A DNA stretch of 64,000 nt from Schaedlerella glycyrrhizinilytica_A (GTDB lineage Bacteria; Bacillota; Clostridia; Lachnospirales; Lachnospiraceae), in assembly GCF_042852765.1 (NCBI RefSeq), contig NZ_AP031414.1; one strand, given 5' to 3'. Positions 16,907 through 26,524 of the stretch are shown here, piece after piece (the stretch's first letter is position 1; each line of letters starts with the position of its first letter). The translations under genes were made by a program, and so were the position numbers. The notes under the pieces are model-generated. The model searched no databases and was not told the origin of the DNA. It was given only the letters and a program-made list of their open reading frames with translations.

Positions 16907-18487
16907 CTAAATATTCAACAGATCACTGAATGCTTTCAGTGCACCGTCTGTCTCATGTGCCAGCACACGTTTCGCCAGTACTTTTCCGAGCTGTACGCCC
17001 TCCTGATCGAAGCTGTTGACATTCCATACAAATCCCTGGAACATGATCTTACTTTCAAAATGAGCCAGAAGCGCGCCCAATGCTTTCGGATCCAGCTGTT
17101 CTCCGATGATCATGCTGGACGGGCGTCCTCCCTCAAAGTTCTTGTTCTTATTCTCATCTGCTTTTCCACATGCAAACGCAACGATCTGTGCGGCAACATT
17201 TGCACAAAGCTTCTGCTGGCTTGTACTGTCTTCGATCACAACATCCGTGCCGATCTGGCTGTTCTTAAATCCGACAAACTGAAGCGGCACGATATCGGTT
17301 CCCTGATGAAGAAGCTGATAGAACGAATGCTGTCCGTTCGTTCCCGGTTCGCCGAAGATCACCGGACCGGTCGGATACGATACCGGTTCCCCGAAACGGT
17401 TTACGGATTTTCCGTTGGATTCCATATCCAGCTGCTGCAAATGTGCCGGGAAACGGCTCAATGCCTGGGAATACGGAAGAACGGCCGTCGCCGGATAACC
17501 CAAAACATTCCGCTCGTAGACGCCGATCAGCGCGTCCAGCATCGCCGGATTTTCCAACAGATCTTCTTTCATAGACAGACGGTCTTCTTCTGCGGCGCCC
17601 TCCAAAAACTGTGCGAACACATCCGGTCCGAACGCCAGGGAAAGTACGGCTCCGCCCACTGCAGATGTGGAAGAAAAGCGTCCGCCGATATAATCATCCA
17701 TAAAGAATGCCGCCAGATAATCCTCGCTCTTTGCCAGCGGAGAGGTCTCGCTTGTCACGGCGATCATATGTCTGGATGCGTCCAGTCCTGCTTTCTTCAA
17801 TGCATCTTTTACGAAAGATTCATTGGTCAGTGTCTCCAGCGTCGTTCCCGACTTGGAAACAAGCACGAAGATCGAATGTGCCACGTCGATCGAATTCAGG
17901 ACTGCTGCCGCATCATCCGGGTCTACATTGCTGATGAATTTTGCTTCCATCTTAAATGTATCGTGCTTCTTTGCCCAGTTCTCCAATGCCAGATACATCG
18001 CTCTCGGTCCCAGATCGCTTCCGCCGATTCCGATCTGTACGACAGTCGTAAATTTTTCTCCCGCCGCATTGGCGATCTCCCCTGTATGTATTTTCTTGGC
18101 AAATTCAGCGATCTTTTCCTGCTGTTCTACATAGAAAGCCCGTTTGTCCACGCCGTCGGCAACGACATTATCTCCGAGCTGTCCCCGTGTCAGCTGGTGA
18201 AGCACCAGACGCTTCTCTCCGGTATTGATCACCTCTCCGTTATACAACGCTTTATATTTTTCTGTCAGCTGCGCCTCATCCGCAAGTTTGGAAAGTACGG
18301 AAAGTACGTTCTCGTCCACCTGCTTTGCCGCGTAATTATATGTAAGCCCTGCTGCCATCGGAACACTGTAAGCCTGAACACGCTTTGCGCCGTTCTCACC
18401 GCTCATCACCTCTGCAAGGTTTACACGTTCTGCATGTTTCATCTCTTCATAGGAATCCAGAGTATCTAAATTCTTCCAATTTGTCAT
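16907..18487 (-). CDS. pgi: Glucose-6-phosphate isomerase
   Basis: Interconverts glucose-6-phosphate and fructose-6-phosphate in glycolysis and gluconeogenesis. 526 residues, full length for the longer bacterial class. Recognisable segments are VVQIGIGGSDLGPRAM near residue 150, the phosphate-binding SKSGTTLETLTNE near 212, GGRFSSTSAVGGA near 267, NGQHSFYQLLHQGTD near 385 and the catalytic Lys region toward the C-terminus. AAAGGAGAGAGACAAGT precedes the ATG. Monocistronic, with its own promoter. Confidence 0.96.
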   Translation of the reverse strand: MTNWKNLDTLDSYEEMKHAERVNLAEVMSGENGAKRVQAYSVPMAAGLTYNYAAKQVDENVLSVLSKLADEAQLTEKYKALYNGEVINTGEKRLVLHQLTRGQLGDNVVADGVDKRAFYVEQQEKIAEFAKKIHTGEIANAAGEKFTTVVQIGIGGSDLGPRAMYLALENWAKKHDTFKMEAKFISNVDPDDAAAVLNSIDVAHSIFVLVSKSGTTLETLTNESFVKDALKKAGLDASRHMIAVTSETSPLAKSEDYLAAFFMDDYIGGRFSSTSAVGGAVLSLAFGPDVFAQFLEGAAEEDRLSMKEDLLENPAMLDALIGVYERNVLGYPATAVLPYSQALSRFPAHLQQLDMESNGKSVNRFGEPVSYPTGPVIFGEPGTNGQHSFYQLLHQGTDIVPLQFVGFKNSQIGTDVVIEDSTSQQKLCANVAAQIVAFACGKADENKNKNFEGGRPSSMIIGEQLDPKALGALLAHFESKIMFQGFVWNVNSFDQEGVQLGKVLAKRVLAHETDGALKAFSDLLNI

Positions 18488-18529
18488 ACTTGTCTCTCTC
18501 CTTTGGTCGTAAATTTCGTCACAACAATG

Positions 18530-18558
18530 ATTATACTCTGAAAGCCCTCAAAATTCAA
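18530..18558 (-). promoter_or_regulatory. pgi promoter
   Basis: TTGAAT (18553-18558) and TATAAT (18530-18535) on the minus strand are spaced by 17 bases, about 43 bases before the pgi start. Confidence 0.7.
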
Positions 18559-18670
18559 TGCCGGCACACAGAATTCCGTGCAGAATATTCACCGTCCGTT
18601 TTCCATTTTCCCTCAAAAAACTCTCTGGATATTCCTCAAAATTTTTCTATTACTTTTTTCCCGATTTCTT

Positions 18671-18741
18671 TATAATGAAAATGCACATATATTTTCTTCC
18701 ATGCCGGTCGGCAGGAATTTTATTGTTCCTCCTGCCGGCAT
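18671..18741 (+). promoter_or_regulatory. -10 element and leader hairpin of the MATE gene
   Basis: TATAAT at 18671-18676 lies 105 bases before the MATE start; the -35 is poor. Downstream, 18701-18717 and 18726-18741 form an imperfect GC-rich stem (ATGCCGG ... CCGGCAT) with a T-rich loop. No T-tract follows, so it is not a clear terminator; a role in expression of the exporter is possible. Confidence 0.4.
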
Positions 18742-18780
18742 TGTAAAAAATAAGACTCATAATGAGGGGTATGACATATC

Positions 18781-20130
18781 ATGAAGAAGAACAAACGTAC
18801 AATGGATCTGACCGCCGGTAATCCGCTGGTTCAGATTTTTCTTTTCTCGCTGCCGCTCGTATTCGGCACATTATTTCAGCAGCTGTACAGCTTTGCGGAT
18901 ACCGTGATCGTAGGACGGTTCCTCGGTGTTTCCGCATTGGGAGCGGTCGGTTCCACCTATTCCCTGCATTTTCTGACATTGGGATTCGTACAGGGCGCCT
19001 GCATCGGCTTCGGTATTCCGATCGCCCAGAGCTTCGGCGCGAAAAACCGCGATGACATCCACCGGTATCTCTGGAATGGCATGTGGCTCTGTCTTATGAT
19101 GGCTCTGCTTTTAACGGTCGTCATGTTTTTTGCTGCCGCTCCGCTTTTACAGCTCGTACATACGCCGGACGATCTTTTCCCAATGGCGCTCACCTATATC
19201 CGCATCATTTTTCTTGGAATACCGACAAGTATTTTGTACAACTATTCGGCAAGCGCGCTACGTGCCTTTGGAGATTCCAGACACCCGTTTTATTTTCTGC
19301 TGATCTCCAGCCTGCTGAACATCCTGCTCGATTATCTATTGATCGTCCATTTCCATATGGGCGTAGACGGCGCCGCATGGGCGACCGTTCTCAGTCAACT
19401 GATCAGCGGACTGTTAAATACATGGTGGCTTTTAAGCAAAATCGAACTGATTGAAATCCGGAGAACAGATTTTGCGCTTTCCCGATTCCATATCAGACAA
19501 CTCTGTGTGATCGGACTTCCGATGGGCTTCGAATATTCCGTTTCCGCCATTGGCGCCGTGATCATGCAGAATGCGATCAATCTGCTTGGAAGTGTTGCCG
19601 TTGCCGCACAGACTGCCGGTGAGAAGATCCGCCAGATGTTCACACTCCCGATGGAAAGCGTCGGTATGGCGATGGCTACCTACGCCGGGCAGAATTACGG
19701 CGCCGGACGGATCGACCGGATCAAAAGCGGGATTAAGAATGGTCTTCTGATCCAGGGAATTTATTGTATTTTCGCATGGATCGTGATCTTCTTCTGCAAA
19801 GGTTGGTTTGTAGAACTCGTTCTCGGCAGTAAAAGCGGAGAAGTTTCTGCACTCGCGATCCAATACCTTGCAATCATCAGCACGCTTTTTATATTCCATG
19901 GAGCTCTGATGATCTTTCGGAACGTGCTTCAGGGACTCGGATACAGCATACAGGCGATCCTATCCGGAATCGGGGAATTGATCGGGCGCAGCATCGGCGG
20001 ATGGCTCGCGGTTTCTTTCTTCGGATATACCGCGATCTGCTATTCCAATCCGCTTGCATGGGCATTGGCTCTTTTCTACTGTGTATGGATGGTAACACGG
20101 ATTTTAAAAAAGATTCAGACAAAGCAATAA
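18781..20130 (+). CDS. MATE family efflux transporter
   Basis: 449 residues with about twelve hydrophobic segments in two related halves. The N-terminal half begins with the family-typical segment around PLVQIFLFSLPLVFGTLFQQLY and contains DTVIVGRFLGVSALGAVGST. The second half repeats the pattern (GLPMGFEYSVSAIGAVIMQ). It belongs to the DinF/NorM-like Na+ or H+ coupled drug and metabolite exporters; the substrate is unknown. GAGGGG precedes the ATG. A single gene ended by a bidirectional terminator. Confidence 0.92.
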   Translation: MKKNKRTMDLTAGNPLVQIFLFSLPLVFGTLFQQLYSFADTVIVGRFLGVSALGAVGSTYSLHFLTLGFVQGACIGFGIPIAQSFGAKNRDDIHRYLWNGMWLCLMMALLLTVVMFFAAAPLLQLVHTPDDLFPMALTYIRIIFLGIPTSILYNYSASALRAFGDSRHPFYFLLISSLLNILLDYLLIVHFHMGVDGAAWATVLSQLISGLLNTWWLLSKIELIEIRRTDFALSRFHIRQLCVIGLPMGFEYSVSAIGAVIMQNAINLLGSVAVAAQTAGEKIRQMFTLPMESVGMAMATYAGQNYGAGRIDRIKSGIKNGLLIQGIYCIFAWIVIFFCKGWFVELVLGSKSGEVSALAIQYLAIISTLFIFHGALMIFRNVLQGLGYSIQAILSGIGELIGRSIGGWLAVSFFGYTAICYSNPLAWALALFYCVWMVTRILKKIQTKQ

Positions 20131-20135
20131 AAAAT

Positions 20136-20177
20136 CCCTTTCCGCTTCTCCTTTTCAGAAGTCGGAAAGGGGTTTTT
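20136..20177. terminator. Bidirectional terminator after the MATE gene and yitT-like gene
   Basis: CCCTTTCCG (20136-20144) and CGGAAAGGG (20163-20171) extend inward by CTTCT/AGAAG. GTTTTT follows on the plus strand; an A-tract before it gives a T-tract on the minus strand. Confidence 0.9.
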
Positions 20178-20184
20178 ATTCTTC

Positions 20185-21054
20185 TCATCGTTTTGGGCGA
20201 TACCTCATCTCGGACACTGTATAAACCGTAATAAATGCTTCCGGATCTTCCCGGTTGATATAATCCATCAATTTCTGGTATTCCCCTTTATCTACGATCG
20301 TAATGATCTCATTTCGTTTCTGCATATTGTAAGCTCCGATTGCTTCATAGACCGTGGCGCCGCTGTACAGTTCATGAAGAATAAACTGACGCAGTTCATT
20401 CTCTTTCTTTGTGATGATGCAGACTCTCCGTTTCAGGTTTTGTCCGAAAATAAAATGATCCAGCACGATCCCGTTGAAGTACGTTCCGAGAATACTCAGT
20501 ACAACCGCCTTTTTGTCATAGACAAGCGCAGAAGAAAGCGCCACGCACATTCCGGATAAAGACATTGCCTTTCCAAGTTCCATGTGCAGATATTTATTCA
20601 TGATCTTCGCCACAATATCCAGACCGCCGGACGACGCATTCCGGTTAAATAAAATGCTCAATCCCACACTTACCACTAAAATATAACAGATCACATCCAG
20701 TTCCGGACTTGCCGTCATCGATTCAAAATCCGGGAATATCTTTTCATATAACGCCAGAAATAACGGCAGTACGATACTCGTATAAACCGTTTTCACACCG
20801 AATTCTTTTCCGCACGTCAGAAATCCGATGATCAAAAGCACCACATTTAAAACCATCGTGATCGCCGACAACGGCAGCGGGATAAAATTGGAAAGCACGA
20901 TCCCCAATCCCGAAATACTGCTCACCGACGTCTGGCTCGGCACAAGAAAAAAATAAACTGCGGCAGAGATCACTGCCACCGCCGCGGTCAAAATCACCGT
21001 CTCTTTTATCAGATCTCCATAATTGATCTTTTTTGTTTTTATCTGTGTCTCCAT
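20185..21054 (-). CDS. YitT family membrane protein (first copy)
   Basis: 289 residues. The N-terminal ~190 residues hold five to six hydrophobic segments with the GLGIVLSNF and NRNASSGGLDIVAKI segments of the YitT family. A C-terminal soluble domain of about 80 residues follows (DUF2179-like; VYEAIGAYNMQKRNEIITIVDKGE). Function unknown; transport has been suggested for the family. The ATG at 21054 lies just after the cobU stop (21066) with GAGGGAAAAG ahead, so it is the last gene of the B12 operon. A second copy is at 61687-62568. Confidence 0.87.
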   Translation of the reverse strand: METQIKTKKINYGDLIKETVILTAAVAVISAAVYFFLVPSQTSVSSISGLGIVLSNFIPLPLSAITMVLNVVLLIIGFLTCGKEFGVKTVYTSIVLPLFLALYEKIFPDFESMTASPELDVICYILVVSVGLSILFNRNASSGGLDIVAKIMNKYLHMELGKAMSLSGMCVALSSALVYDKKAVVLSILGTYFNGIVLDHFIFGQNLKRRVCIITKKENELRQFILHELYSGATVYEAIGAYNMQKRNEIITIVDKGEYQKLMDYINREDPEAFITVYTVSEMRYRPKR

Positions 21055-21065
21055 TTTCTTTTCCC

Positions 21066-22160
21066 TCACATCTCTTTTATCCTTGTATCGATCCCGCATA
21101 CGATCCGATCCACCGCTGCCGCTTTCCCGGCAAGTCCGGTACAGATTCTTCCGACCGTCTCACGGTATGCCCGGTCAAATGCATCGACCGGAACCAGACC
21201 GTATCCGATTTCCGTGCACACGATCACCCGGTCCGGATTCGTCTCGATCAGCCGTCTGACCAGCCGACCGACTTCCTCTTCCGCCTGACAGCTTATCTTT
21301 TCTTTCTGCTGACGCGCTTTGTTTTCTTCTCCCCGCATCCAGCGGGAAATCCATGCTTCCAGATGCAGGATGCCCTCCGCCTCCCATATATCATCCATCT
21401 CGCAGACTGAGCCGTCGCACCACCGAAGATCCGGATACGCGCTTTTGGCATACGCTGTTTTCCCCTGAAATGCTCCGCCGACGATCAGGTGGATTCCCTT
21501 TCTTTTTTCTTGTTTTACCATTTCTTCTTTCATCCAAACGTCACTCTCCGGACTTCGTTCCCTACTCCCCAAAAAGACTTTTTTTTCTTTGACAGACAAC
21601 GGGATTCCATAGACTACTTCCGTCACTTGAACAGCCCGTTTGGCCATCCGGCGGTTGATCGATCCCAACAGTTCTTTGTACCGGTACATCTCCGGGCTGT
21701 CCTGTGCGGTCTCCGAGCAGACTTCATTTGTCACAACGACGACCTGCCCGCAGAAATCACACAACGCCTCGATCCCCTCTTTGACAGCCTCAAATGCACT
21801 GCTTCCTGCCCCCGCTTCCTCAAACATTTCATTGGCTGTCAGATTCGACATACATTCCAGCAGAACGACGGATGGTCTGTTTCCTTTCTTTTCTTCCTCG
21901 CGCACAAATCCTTTCAGATCCAGATAACATTCTTTTGTCACAAAACCTTTGTCTTTCCGCATCTTTCGGTGACGGTCGATCTTTTTTTCCGTCTCCGCAC
22001 CGTAGGGGATCATTGTGGCGAGATACCAGACTCCGCCGCCGGATCCTTGTTTCTCCTCGTCTGAGACTTCCTGTCCGGATTTTCCTCGTAATCGTTGTAC
22101 TAACGCTTCCGCATATTCCGATTTTCCGCTTCCGCTTCCGCCTGTCACCAAATATAACAT
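21066..22160 (-). CDS. cobU: Tandem CobU-like protein: adenosylcobinamide kinase / guanylyltransferase with a second CobU-like domain
   Basis: CobU phosphorylates adenosylcobinamide and transfers GMP to it. Here 364 residues carry two CobU-like units. The first has P-loop GGSGSGKS at residues 7-14, a His in KIDRHRKMRK near 64 (candidate GMP-accepting region) and VVVVTNEVCSE near 141. The second has P-loop GGAFQGKT at 228-235 and the family-like VIVCTEIGYGLVPVDAFDRAYRE segment near 320, but is shorter and seems to lack the His-rich middle. The start at 22160 follows GAGGAG. Normal CobU is about 180 residues, so this is a duplication-fusion. Confidence 0.88.
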   Translation of the reverse strand: MLYLVTGGSGSGKSEYAEALVQRLRGKSGQEVSDEEKQGSGGGVWYLATMIPYGAETEKKIDRHRKMRKDKGFVTKECYLDLKGFVREEEKKGNRPSVVLLECMSNLTANEMFEEAGAGSSAFEAVKEGIEALCDFCGQVVVVTNEVCSETAQDSPEMYRYKELLGSINRRMAKRAVQVTEVVYGIPLSVKEKKVFLGSRERSPESDVWMKEEMVKQEKRKGIHLIVGGAFQGKTAYAKSAYPDLRWCDGSVCEMDDIWEAEGILHLEAWISRWMRGEENKARQQKEKISCQAEEEVGRLVRRLIETNPDRVIVCTEIGYGLVPVDAFDRAYRETVGRICTGLAGKAAAVDRIVCGIDTRIKEM

Positions 22161-22185
22161 TCTGCTCCTCTTTCTTTGCTCCCGT

Positions 22186-23829
22186 TTAATCTGTCCACTT
22201 TGCATAGCGGTATTCCAACGCTCCGGTCGCCGCGATCTGTGTGATCCCCTCCAGCTCCGGACGGATCAGATTACAGCTCTTCATCGAATAAAGCGGGATC
22301 ACATAAAACTGTTCTCCTACGGCAAGGCGCTCCGCCTGATGCATCAGCTCCGCCCGCTTTGACGGATCTGTCTCCGTATCGGACGCCGCCACCAACGCGT
22401 CATACTGCGCATCCTGTATTCCGCTGCAGTTATATGTGCTGTTGGACAACAGCATCGACAGATATGTATAGGGATCCGCAAAATCTGCCGTCCAGTTCAT
22501 ACGGCACAGATCGAAATTCCCTGCCCTGCGCTCGGAATAGTTCACCTGTAATTCCTGTGCATTGAGCTTGATCTCAATATTCAGATTTTTTTTCAACTGT
22601 TCCTGAAGCACCTGCGCCGTGTCCGAATCCATCTCCAACGTCGGATAGTTATACGTCAGCACCGGAAATCCCTCCCCGTTCGGATAGCCCGCTTCCGCAA
22701 GAAGTTTTTGCGCTTCCTTTACATTTTCCTGAAACGGAGGCTCGGCTTCCCGGATAAAATAATTTCCGGTCGTCTTATCTTTCATATACGCCGCGATAAA
22801 ATTGACCGTCGGCTCCGTATCGCCTCCCACAGCCTGACAGAGGTTCTCCCGGTTCAACGCCAGACTGATCGCTTTTCGGACGCAGACGTCCTGCAGCGGC
22901 TCTACATTCAGATTGGGATAAATATACCGGGTCGCGATCGTCTCCGTGATCTCCAGATCTTCTTTTCCCTCATACAGGCTCATCACCGTGGACGGCAGTC
23001 CGGTCGCCGCATCTGCCTCTCCGCTTTCGTAAGCATACAGCATTGCTTCCTGACTGTCAAAAAAACGATAGGTGATCTCGTCCAATGAAACTTCGTCCGC
23101 ATTCCAGTACGATTCATTTTTTTTAAGCGTCATATACTGTTCCGGTACATATTCTGCAAGATAAAACGGACCGTTCGATACGCTTGTCTTTGGATCGGTA
23201 TCCCAGCCGCTTCCGGTTTCTTTGGCATAGGTACTGCAGGACGGCGTGTAGACCGGAAGCCGGAGCAGATCCAGAAAATAGACACACGGTTTTTCCAGAT
23301 AAAAGATCAGCGTATCGTCATCCGGTGTCTCCACTCCGAGTTCTCCGATCTCCATCTCTCCGTTGTAGATCGCTTCGGCATTCCGGATCGGAAACAGATA
23401 ATTGGCATAGCCGCTGCCGCTTTTCGGATCCAGCGCCCGTGTCATCGTATTCAGAAAATCCGCCGAAGTCACCGGCGTCCCGTCCGACCAGACCGCTTCT
23501 TCCCGCAGATGGAACGTCCAGACCGTCGAGTCTTCATTGACTTCGTAGGACTCTGCCGCCCGGTAGTCGATCTCTCCGTCCGCATCAAATGTCAACAATT
23601 CGTCCAGCGCCGATACCGAATATGTCAGATAGGTAAGCGCAATACTGCCTGCCGGATCCATCGAACCGGTGTCACTGCTCGCAGCGACAGTGATACTGTT
23701 TGTCTCTTTTCGTTCTTCTGCTCCGGCTTTGTCCGTTTTGCCGCACCCTGTTGCCGCTGCCACAGTCACGAACGCCGCCGTCACTGCCGCCATCCATTTC
23801 TTCCCCGCGTTTTTCCCGATCTTGTACAT
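22186..23829 (-). CDS. ABC transporter substrate-binding lipoprotein, family 5 (Opp/Dpp/Nik type)
   Basis: About 547 residues. The N-terminus is a lipoprotein signal (KK followed by a hydrophobic Ala/Val stretch ending ATGC, Cys near 29), so it should be anchored outside the membrane. The mature part has family-5 features such as DSGTMDP-like SSDTGSMDPAG, ESYEVNEDSTVWTFHLRE and a C-terminal SLMLSN-type segment. This family binds oligopeptides, dipeptides, nickel chelates, heme or 5-aminolevulinate. The start at 23829 follows AAAGGAAC. It is the last of four transporter genes inside the B12 operon, which hints at a tetrapyrrole or metal-related substrate. Confidence 0.9.
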   Translation of the reverse strand: MYKIGKNAGKKWMAAVTAAFVTVAAATGCGKTDKAGAEERKETNSITVAASSDTGSMDPAGSIALTYLTYSVSALDELLTFDADGEIDYRAAESYEVNEDSTVWTFHLREEAVWSDGTPVTSADFLNTMTRALDPKSGSGYANYLFPIRNAEAIYNGEMEIGELGVETPDDDTLIFYLEKPCVYFLDLLRLPVYTPSCSTYAKETGSGWDTDPKTSVSNGPFYLAEYVPEQYMTLKKNESYWNADEVSLDEITYRFFDSQEAMLYAYESGEADAATGLPSTVMSLYEGKEDLEITETIATRYIYPNLNVEPLQDVCVRKAISLALNRENLCQAVGGDTEPTVNFIAAYMKDKTTGNYFIREAEPPFQENVKEAQKLLAEAGYPNGEGFPVLTYNYPTLEMDSDTAQVLQEQLKKNLNIEIKLNAQELQVNYSERRAGNFDLCRMNWTADFADPYTYLSMLLSNSTYNCSGIQDAQYDALVAASDTETDPSKRAELMHQAERLAVGEQFYVIPLYSMKSCNLIRPELEGITQIAATGALEYRYAKWTD

Positions 23830-23850
23830 TCTTTGTTCCTTTCTTCTCAT

Positions 23851-25677
23851 TCAAATCTGGGAAGCCATCCGGTACTCTTTGCTTCGTTTTCCGCTGTGCT
23901 GTTCCGAATACAAGAAACATGCCACTTCCCGATCTTCAAACCGGTAAAGTTCCGGTCGTTCTTTCTTACAACACTCCATCACATATCCACACCTGTCGGC
24001 ATAAGGACAGCCGTTTTCCTCCCCACTGCCTGTGCCGCCTCCTGACGTCAGTTCGGGAACATTTCGCCGTCTTCTCATTTTCTTCGGATCGGCAGTCAAA
24101 GTCGAAAGCATCAATTCTTTTGTGTAAGGATGCCATGGTTCCCTGTAAAGTTGTTCTGCATCTCCGCTTTCCACAAGCCTCCCATTGTAAAGAACGCCGA
24201 TCCGGTCACAAATCCGCCTCACGACATTCAGATCATGGGAAATAAAAAAATAAGTCAGCTCCTGTTCTCTTTGCAGACGTTCCAATAATTGCAAGATCTG
24301 TTCCTGTACCGTCACATCCAGCGCGGATACCGGTTCATCCAATACGAGAAGTTCCGGCTTCAGCATCAATGCTCTCGCGATCCCGATCCTTTGCCGCTGT
24401 CCGCCGGAGAGCTCCCCCGGGTATTTCTCAAGGATCTCCGATTCCAATCCTACTTTGAAAAGCGTTTCCGCTGCTTCTGTCTTCCACACATCCTGCATGC
24501 CACCGCCCCGGATCTCAAGCGGTTCCGTTAAGGCTTCTCCGATCGTTCTTTTCGGATCCAATGCTTGCGCACAGTTCTGAAAAACCATCTGGATTTTTTG
24601 ACACTGCGCTTTGCTCCTGCCTTTTTGTAAAGATTTCCATCGCTCTTTCAGATACAAAATCTGTCCCGCCGACGGTTCTATAATTCCGGTCATCATTCTT
24701 GCAAGCGTTGTTTTTCCGCTCCCGCTCTCCCCGACCAGCCCATAGGATTCCCCTTTTCGCAAAAAAAACGAAACATCCTGCACTGCTTCCGTCGATTTTT
24801 TTTTCAAAAAATGAAATTTTGTATATTGAAAGGAGAGATGTTCCGCCTGAAACAGGATCGTTTCTGAAATCCTGCGCTTATCCTGCGATCGGCTGCCATG
24901 TTTCCTTGCCGCTTCCACCAGTTCTCTCGTATATTGTTCTTTTGCTTCATGAAAAATTTCTTCTGCCGTTCCCGTTTCAATGATCTCTCCGTCTTTCATC
25001 ACAAGGATTCTCTTCGCCAGTGCCGCAACGACTCCAAGATCATGGCTGACCAGTAAAACCGATGTGTGCGTCTCTTCCGCGATCCGTTTCAGGCGGTCTA
25101 AAATCTGCCGCTGTACCGTGACGTCAAGAGCGGTTGTCGGCTCATCCGCGATCAACAGCGACGGACGGCATGCCAATGCGATTGCAAGCACAATCCGCTG
25201 CTGCTGCCCGCCGGAAAGTTCAAACGGATACCGTTTCATTATTTCTTCCGGATTCCGGATCCCGGTCATCTCCAACAGTTTTTCCGCATGCTCCCACGCA
25301 CGTTTCCGACTGTTTTTTTTCTGCTGCTGTGTTGCTTTTTCCGTCACAGGTTCCGGATGCAGAAGAATTGTTTCGATCAACTGTCTGCCTACTTTGATCG
25401 TCGGATTCAGATAGGCAGACGGATCCTGAAACACCATCGCAGCCGAGGATTTCCCTCCCCGGATCCAAAGCTGTTCATAAGATACGTCGGCATCCTGCGG
25501 AAGAACGTCGAGAACTGCGCACATCACGGTACTTTTCCCGGACCCGGATTCCCCGACCACTCCGACGATCTCGCCGCATCCCACGTCAAAGCTGACGTCG
25601 CGCACCGCTTCTTCTTTTTGACCGCCATGTTGAAATTCCACATGCAGATGCCTGACGAAAAGCAGTTCTTCTTTCAT
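23851..25677 (-). CDS. Opp/Dpp-type ABC transporter, two fused ATP-binding domains
   Basis: 608 residues with two complete ATPases. Domain 1: Walker A GESGSGKST near 40, signature LSGGQQQR near 150, Walker B LLIADEPTTALD. Domain 2: Walker A GESGSGKTT near 340, LSGGQRQR near 440, Walker B LLVLDEPVSALD; a C-terminal Cys-rich segment (CPYADRCGYVMECC) resembles the Fe-S or zinc site of OppD/DppD/F proteins. Usually these are two subunits (DppD and DppF); here one chain supplies both. The ATG at 25677 overlaps the permease stop. It powers import through the two neighbouring permeases. Confidence 0.9.
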   Translation of the reverse strand: MKEELLFVRHLHVEFQHGGQKEEAVRDVSFDVGCGEIVGVVGESGSGKSTVMCAVLDVLPQDADVSYEQLWIRGGKSSAAMVFQDPSAYLNPTIKVGRQLIETILLHPEPVTEKATQQQKKNSRKRAWEHAEKLLEMTGIRNPEEIMKRYPFELSGGQQQRIVLAIALACRPSLLIADEPTTALDVTVQRQILDRLKRIAEETHTSVLLVSHDLGVVAALAKRILVMKDGEIIETGTAEEIFHEAKEQYTRELVEAARKHGSRSQDKRRISETILFQAEHLSFQYTKFHFLKKKSTEAVQDVSFFLRKGESYGLVGESGSGKTTLARMMTGIIEPSAGQILYLKERWKSLQKGRSKAQCQKIQMVFQNCAQALDPKRTIGEALTEPLEIRGGGMQDVWKTEAAETLFKVGLESEILEKYPGELSGGQRQRIGIARALMLKPELLVLDEPVSALDVTVQEQILQLLERLQREQELTYFFISHDLNVVRRICDRIGVLYNGRLVESGDAEQLYREPWHPYTKELMLSTLTADPKKMRRRRNVPELTSGGGTGSGEENGCPYADRCGYVMECCKKERPELYRFEDREVACFLYSEQHSGKRSKEYRMASQI

Positions 25678-26504
25678 CTTCTGTTCCATCCTCCCTTTTG
25701 TTCCAGACCGACTCCGATCAAGTGCAGCGAGATCAACAAAAGACTCAGAACAAGGATCGGATATAACATTTGTGAGGGGTAAAGACGCATCTGACTTCTT
25801 GCCGCCTGGATCAGACTGCCGAGACTCGCCTGTGGCGCCTCGATCCCCACACCTACAAAACTCAAAAATGCTTCGGTAAATATCGCTTTCGGTATAAAGA
25901 ACGTCAGGGAAACGATCACCGGTCCCCACGCATTCGGAAGCACATGTGTTCGCAGGATCCGGATCGGTCCCGCTCCCAGGATCCGGGCAGCCTCACAAAA
26001 ATTCAGTGTCTTCACACGCTGTACTTCGGCGCGGACGATCCGCGCCGATTCCACCCAGCCCGAAATGCAGATCCCCAAAAGGATACTTCCCGCATTGGCG
26101 CCGAATGTCAATGTGATCAATATGACATAAAGAAGAGAAGGAACCGCATCGACCAGATCCCCGAGACGCATCAGCAGAAGATCGATGATCCCTCCCGCAT
26201 ATCCTGCGGCCGCTCCGATCACAATCCCCACTGCTCCGCAGATCGCCATACTGCCGATCCCGACAAACAGACTGATCCGTGTTCCATACCAGACACGCAC
26301 GAATAAGTCTCGTCCAAATTTGTCCGTCCCGAAAAGATGTGCCGCGGAACTTCCGAGATTCTGTAGATCCGGATTCTGTTCCGCATAGGACTGTCCGGAG
26401 AAAATCGGAACCAGTACTGCCAGAAGTGTGAGCATTGCCAAAAGGATCACCCCTGTTTTCAATATGAAATTACTTTCTGCTTTCTGCCGATCTTTTCGTT
26501 TCAT
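25674..26504 (-). CDS. Opp/Dpp/Nik-type ABC permease, DppC family
   Basis: 276 residues with an N-terminal transmembrane segment and the binding-protein-dependent transport domain. LFGTDKFGRDLFVRVWYGTR near residue 55 is the DppC/OppC signature, and the cytoplasmic EAA-type loop EAARILGAGPIRILRTHVLPN is in the C-terminal half. The Met at 26504 is chosen because the domain starts right after it and GAGGAAC lies upstream; the open frame extends further but overlaps the first permease in another frame. Partner of the DppB-like permease encoded just upstream. Confidence 0.9.
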   Translation of the reverse strand: MKRKDRQKAESNFILKTGVILLAMLTLLAVLVPIFSGQSYAEQNPDLQNLGSSAAHLFGTDKFGRDLFVRVWYGTRISLFVGIGSMAICGAVGIVIGAAAGYAGGIIDLLLMRLGDLVDAVPSLLYVILITLTFGANAGSILLGICISGWVESARIVRAEVQRVKTLNFCEAARILGAGPIRILRTHVLPNAWGPVIVSLTFFIPKAIFTEAFLSFVGVGIEAPQASLGSLIQAARSQMRLYPSQMLYPILVLSLLLISLHLIGVGLEQKGGWNRR

Positions 26505-26524
26505 CCTGTTTTGCGTTCCTCTTT

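Noticed and set aside
16955..18469. Plus-strand open frame of 504 codons
   Set aside because: Antisense to pgi, which is certain.
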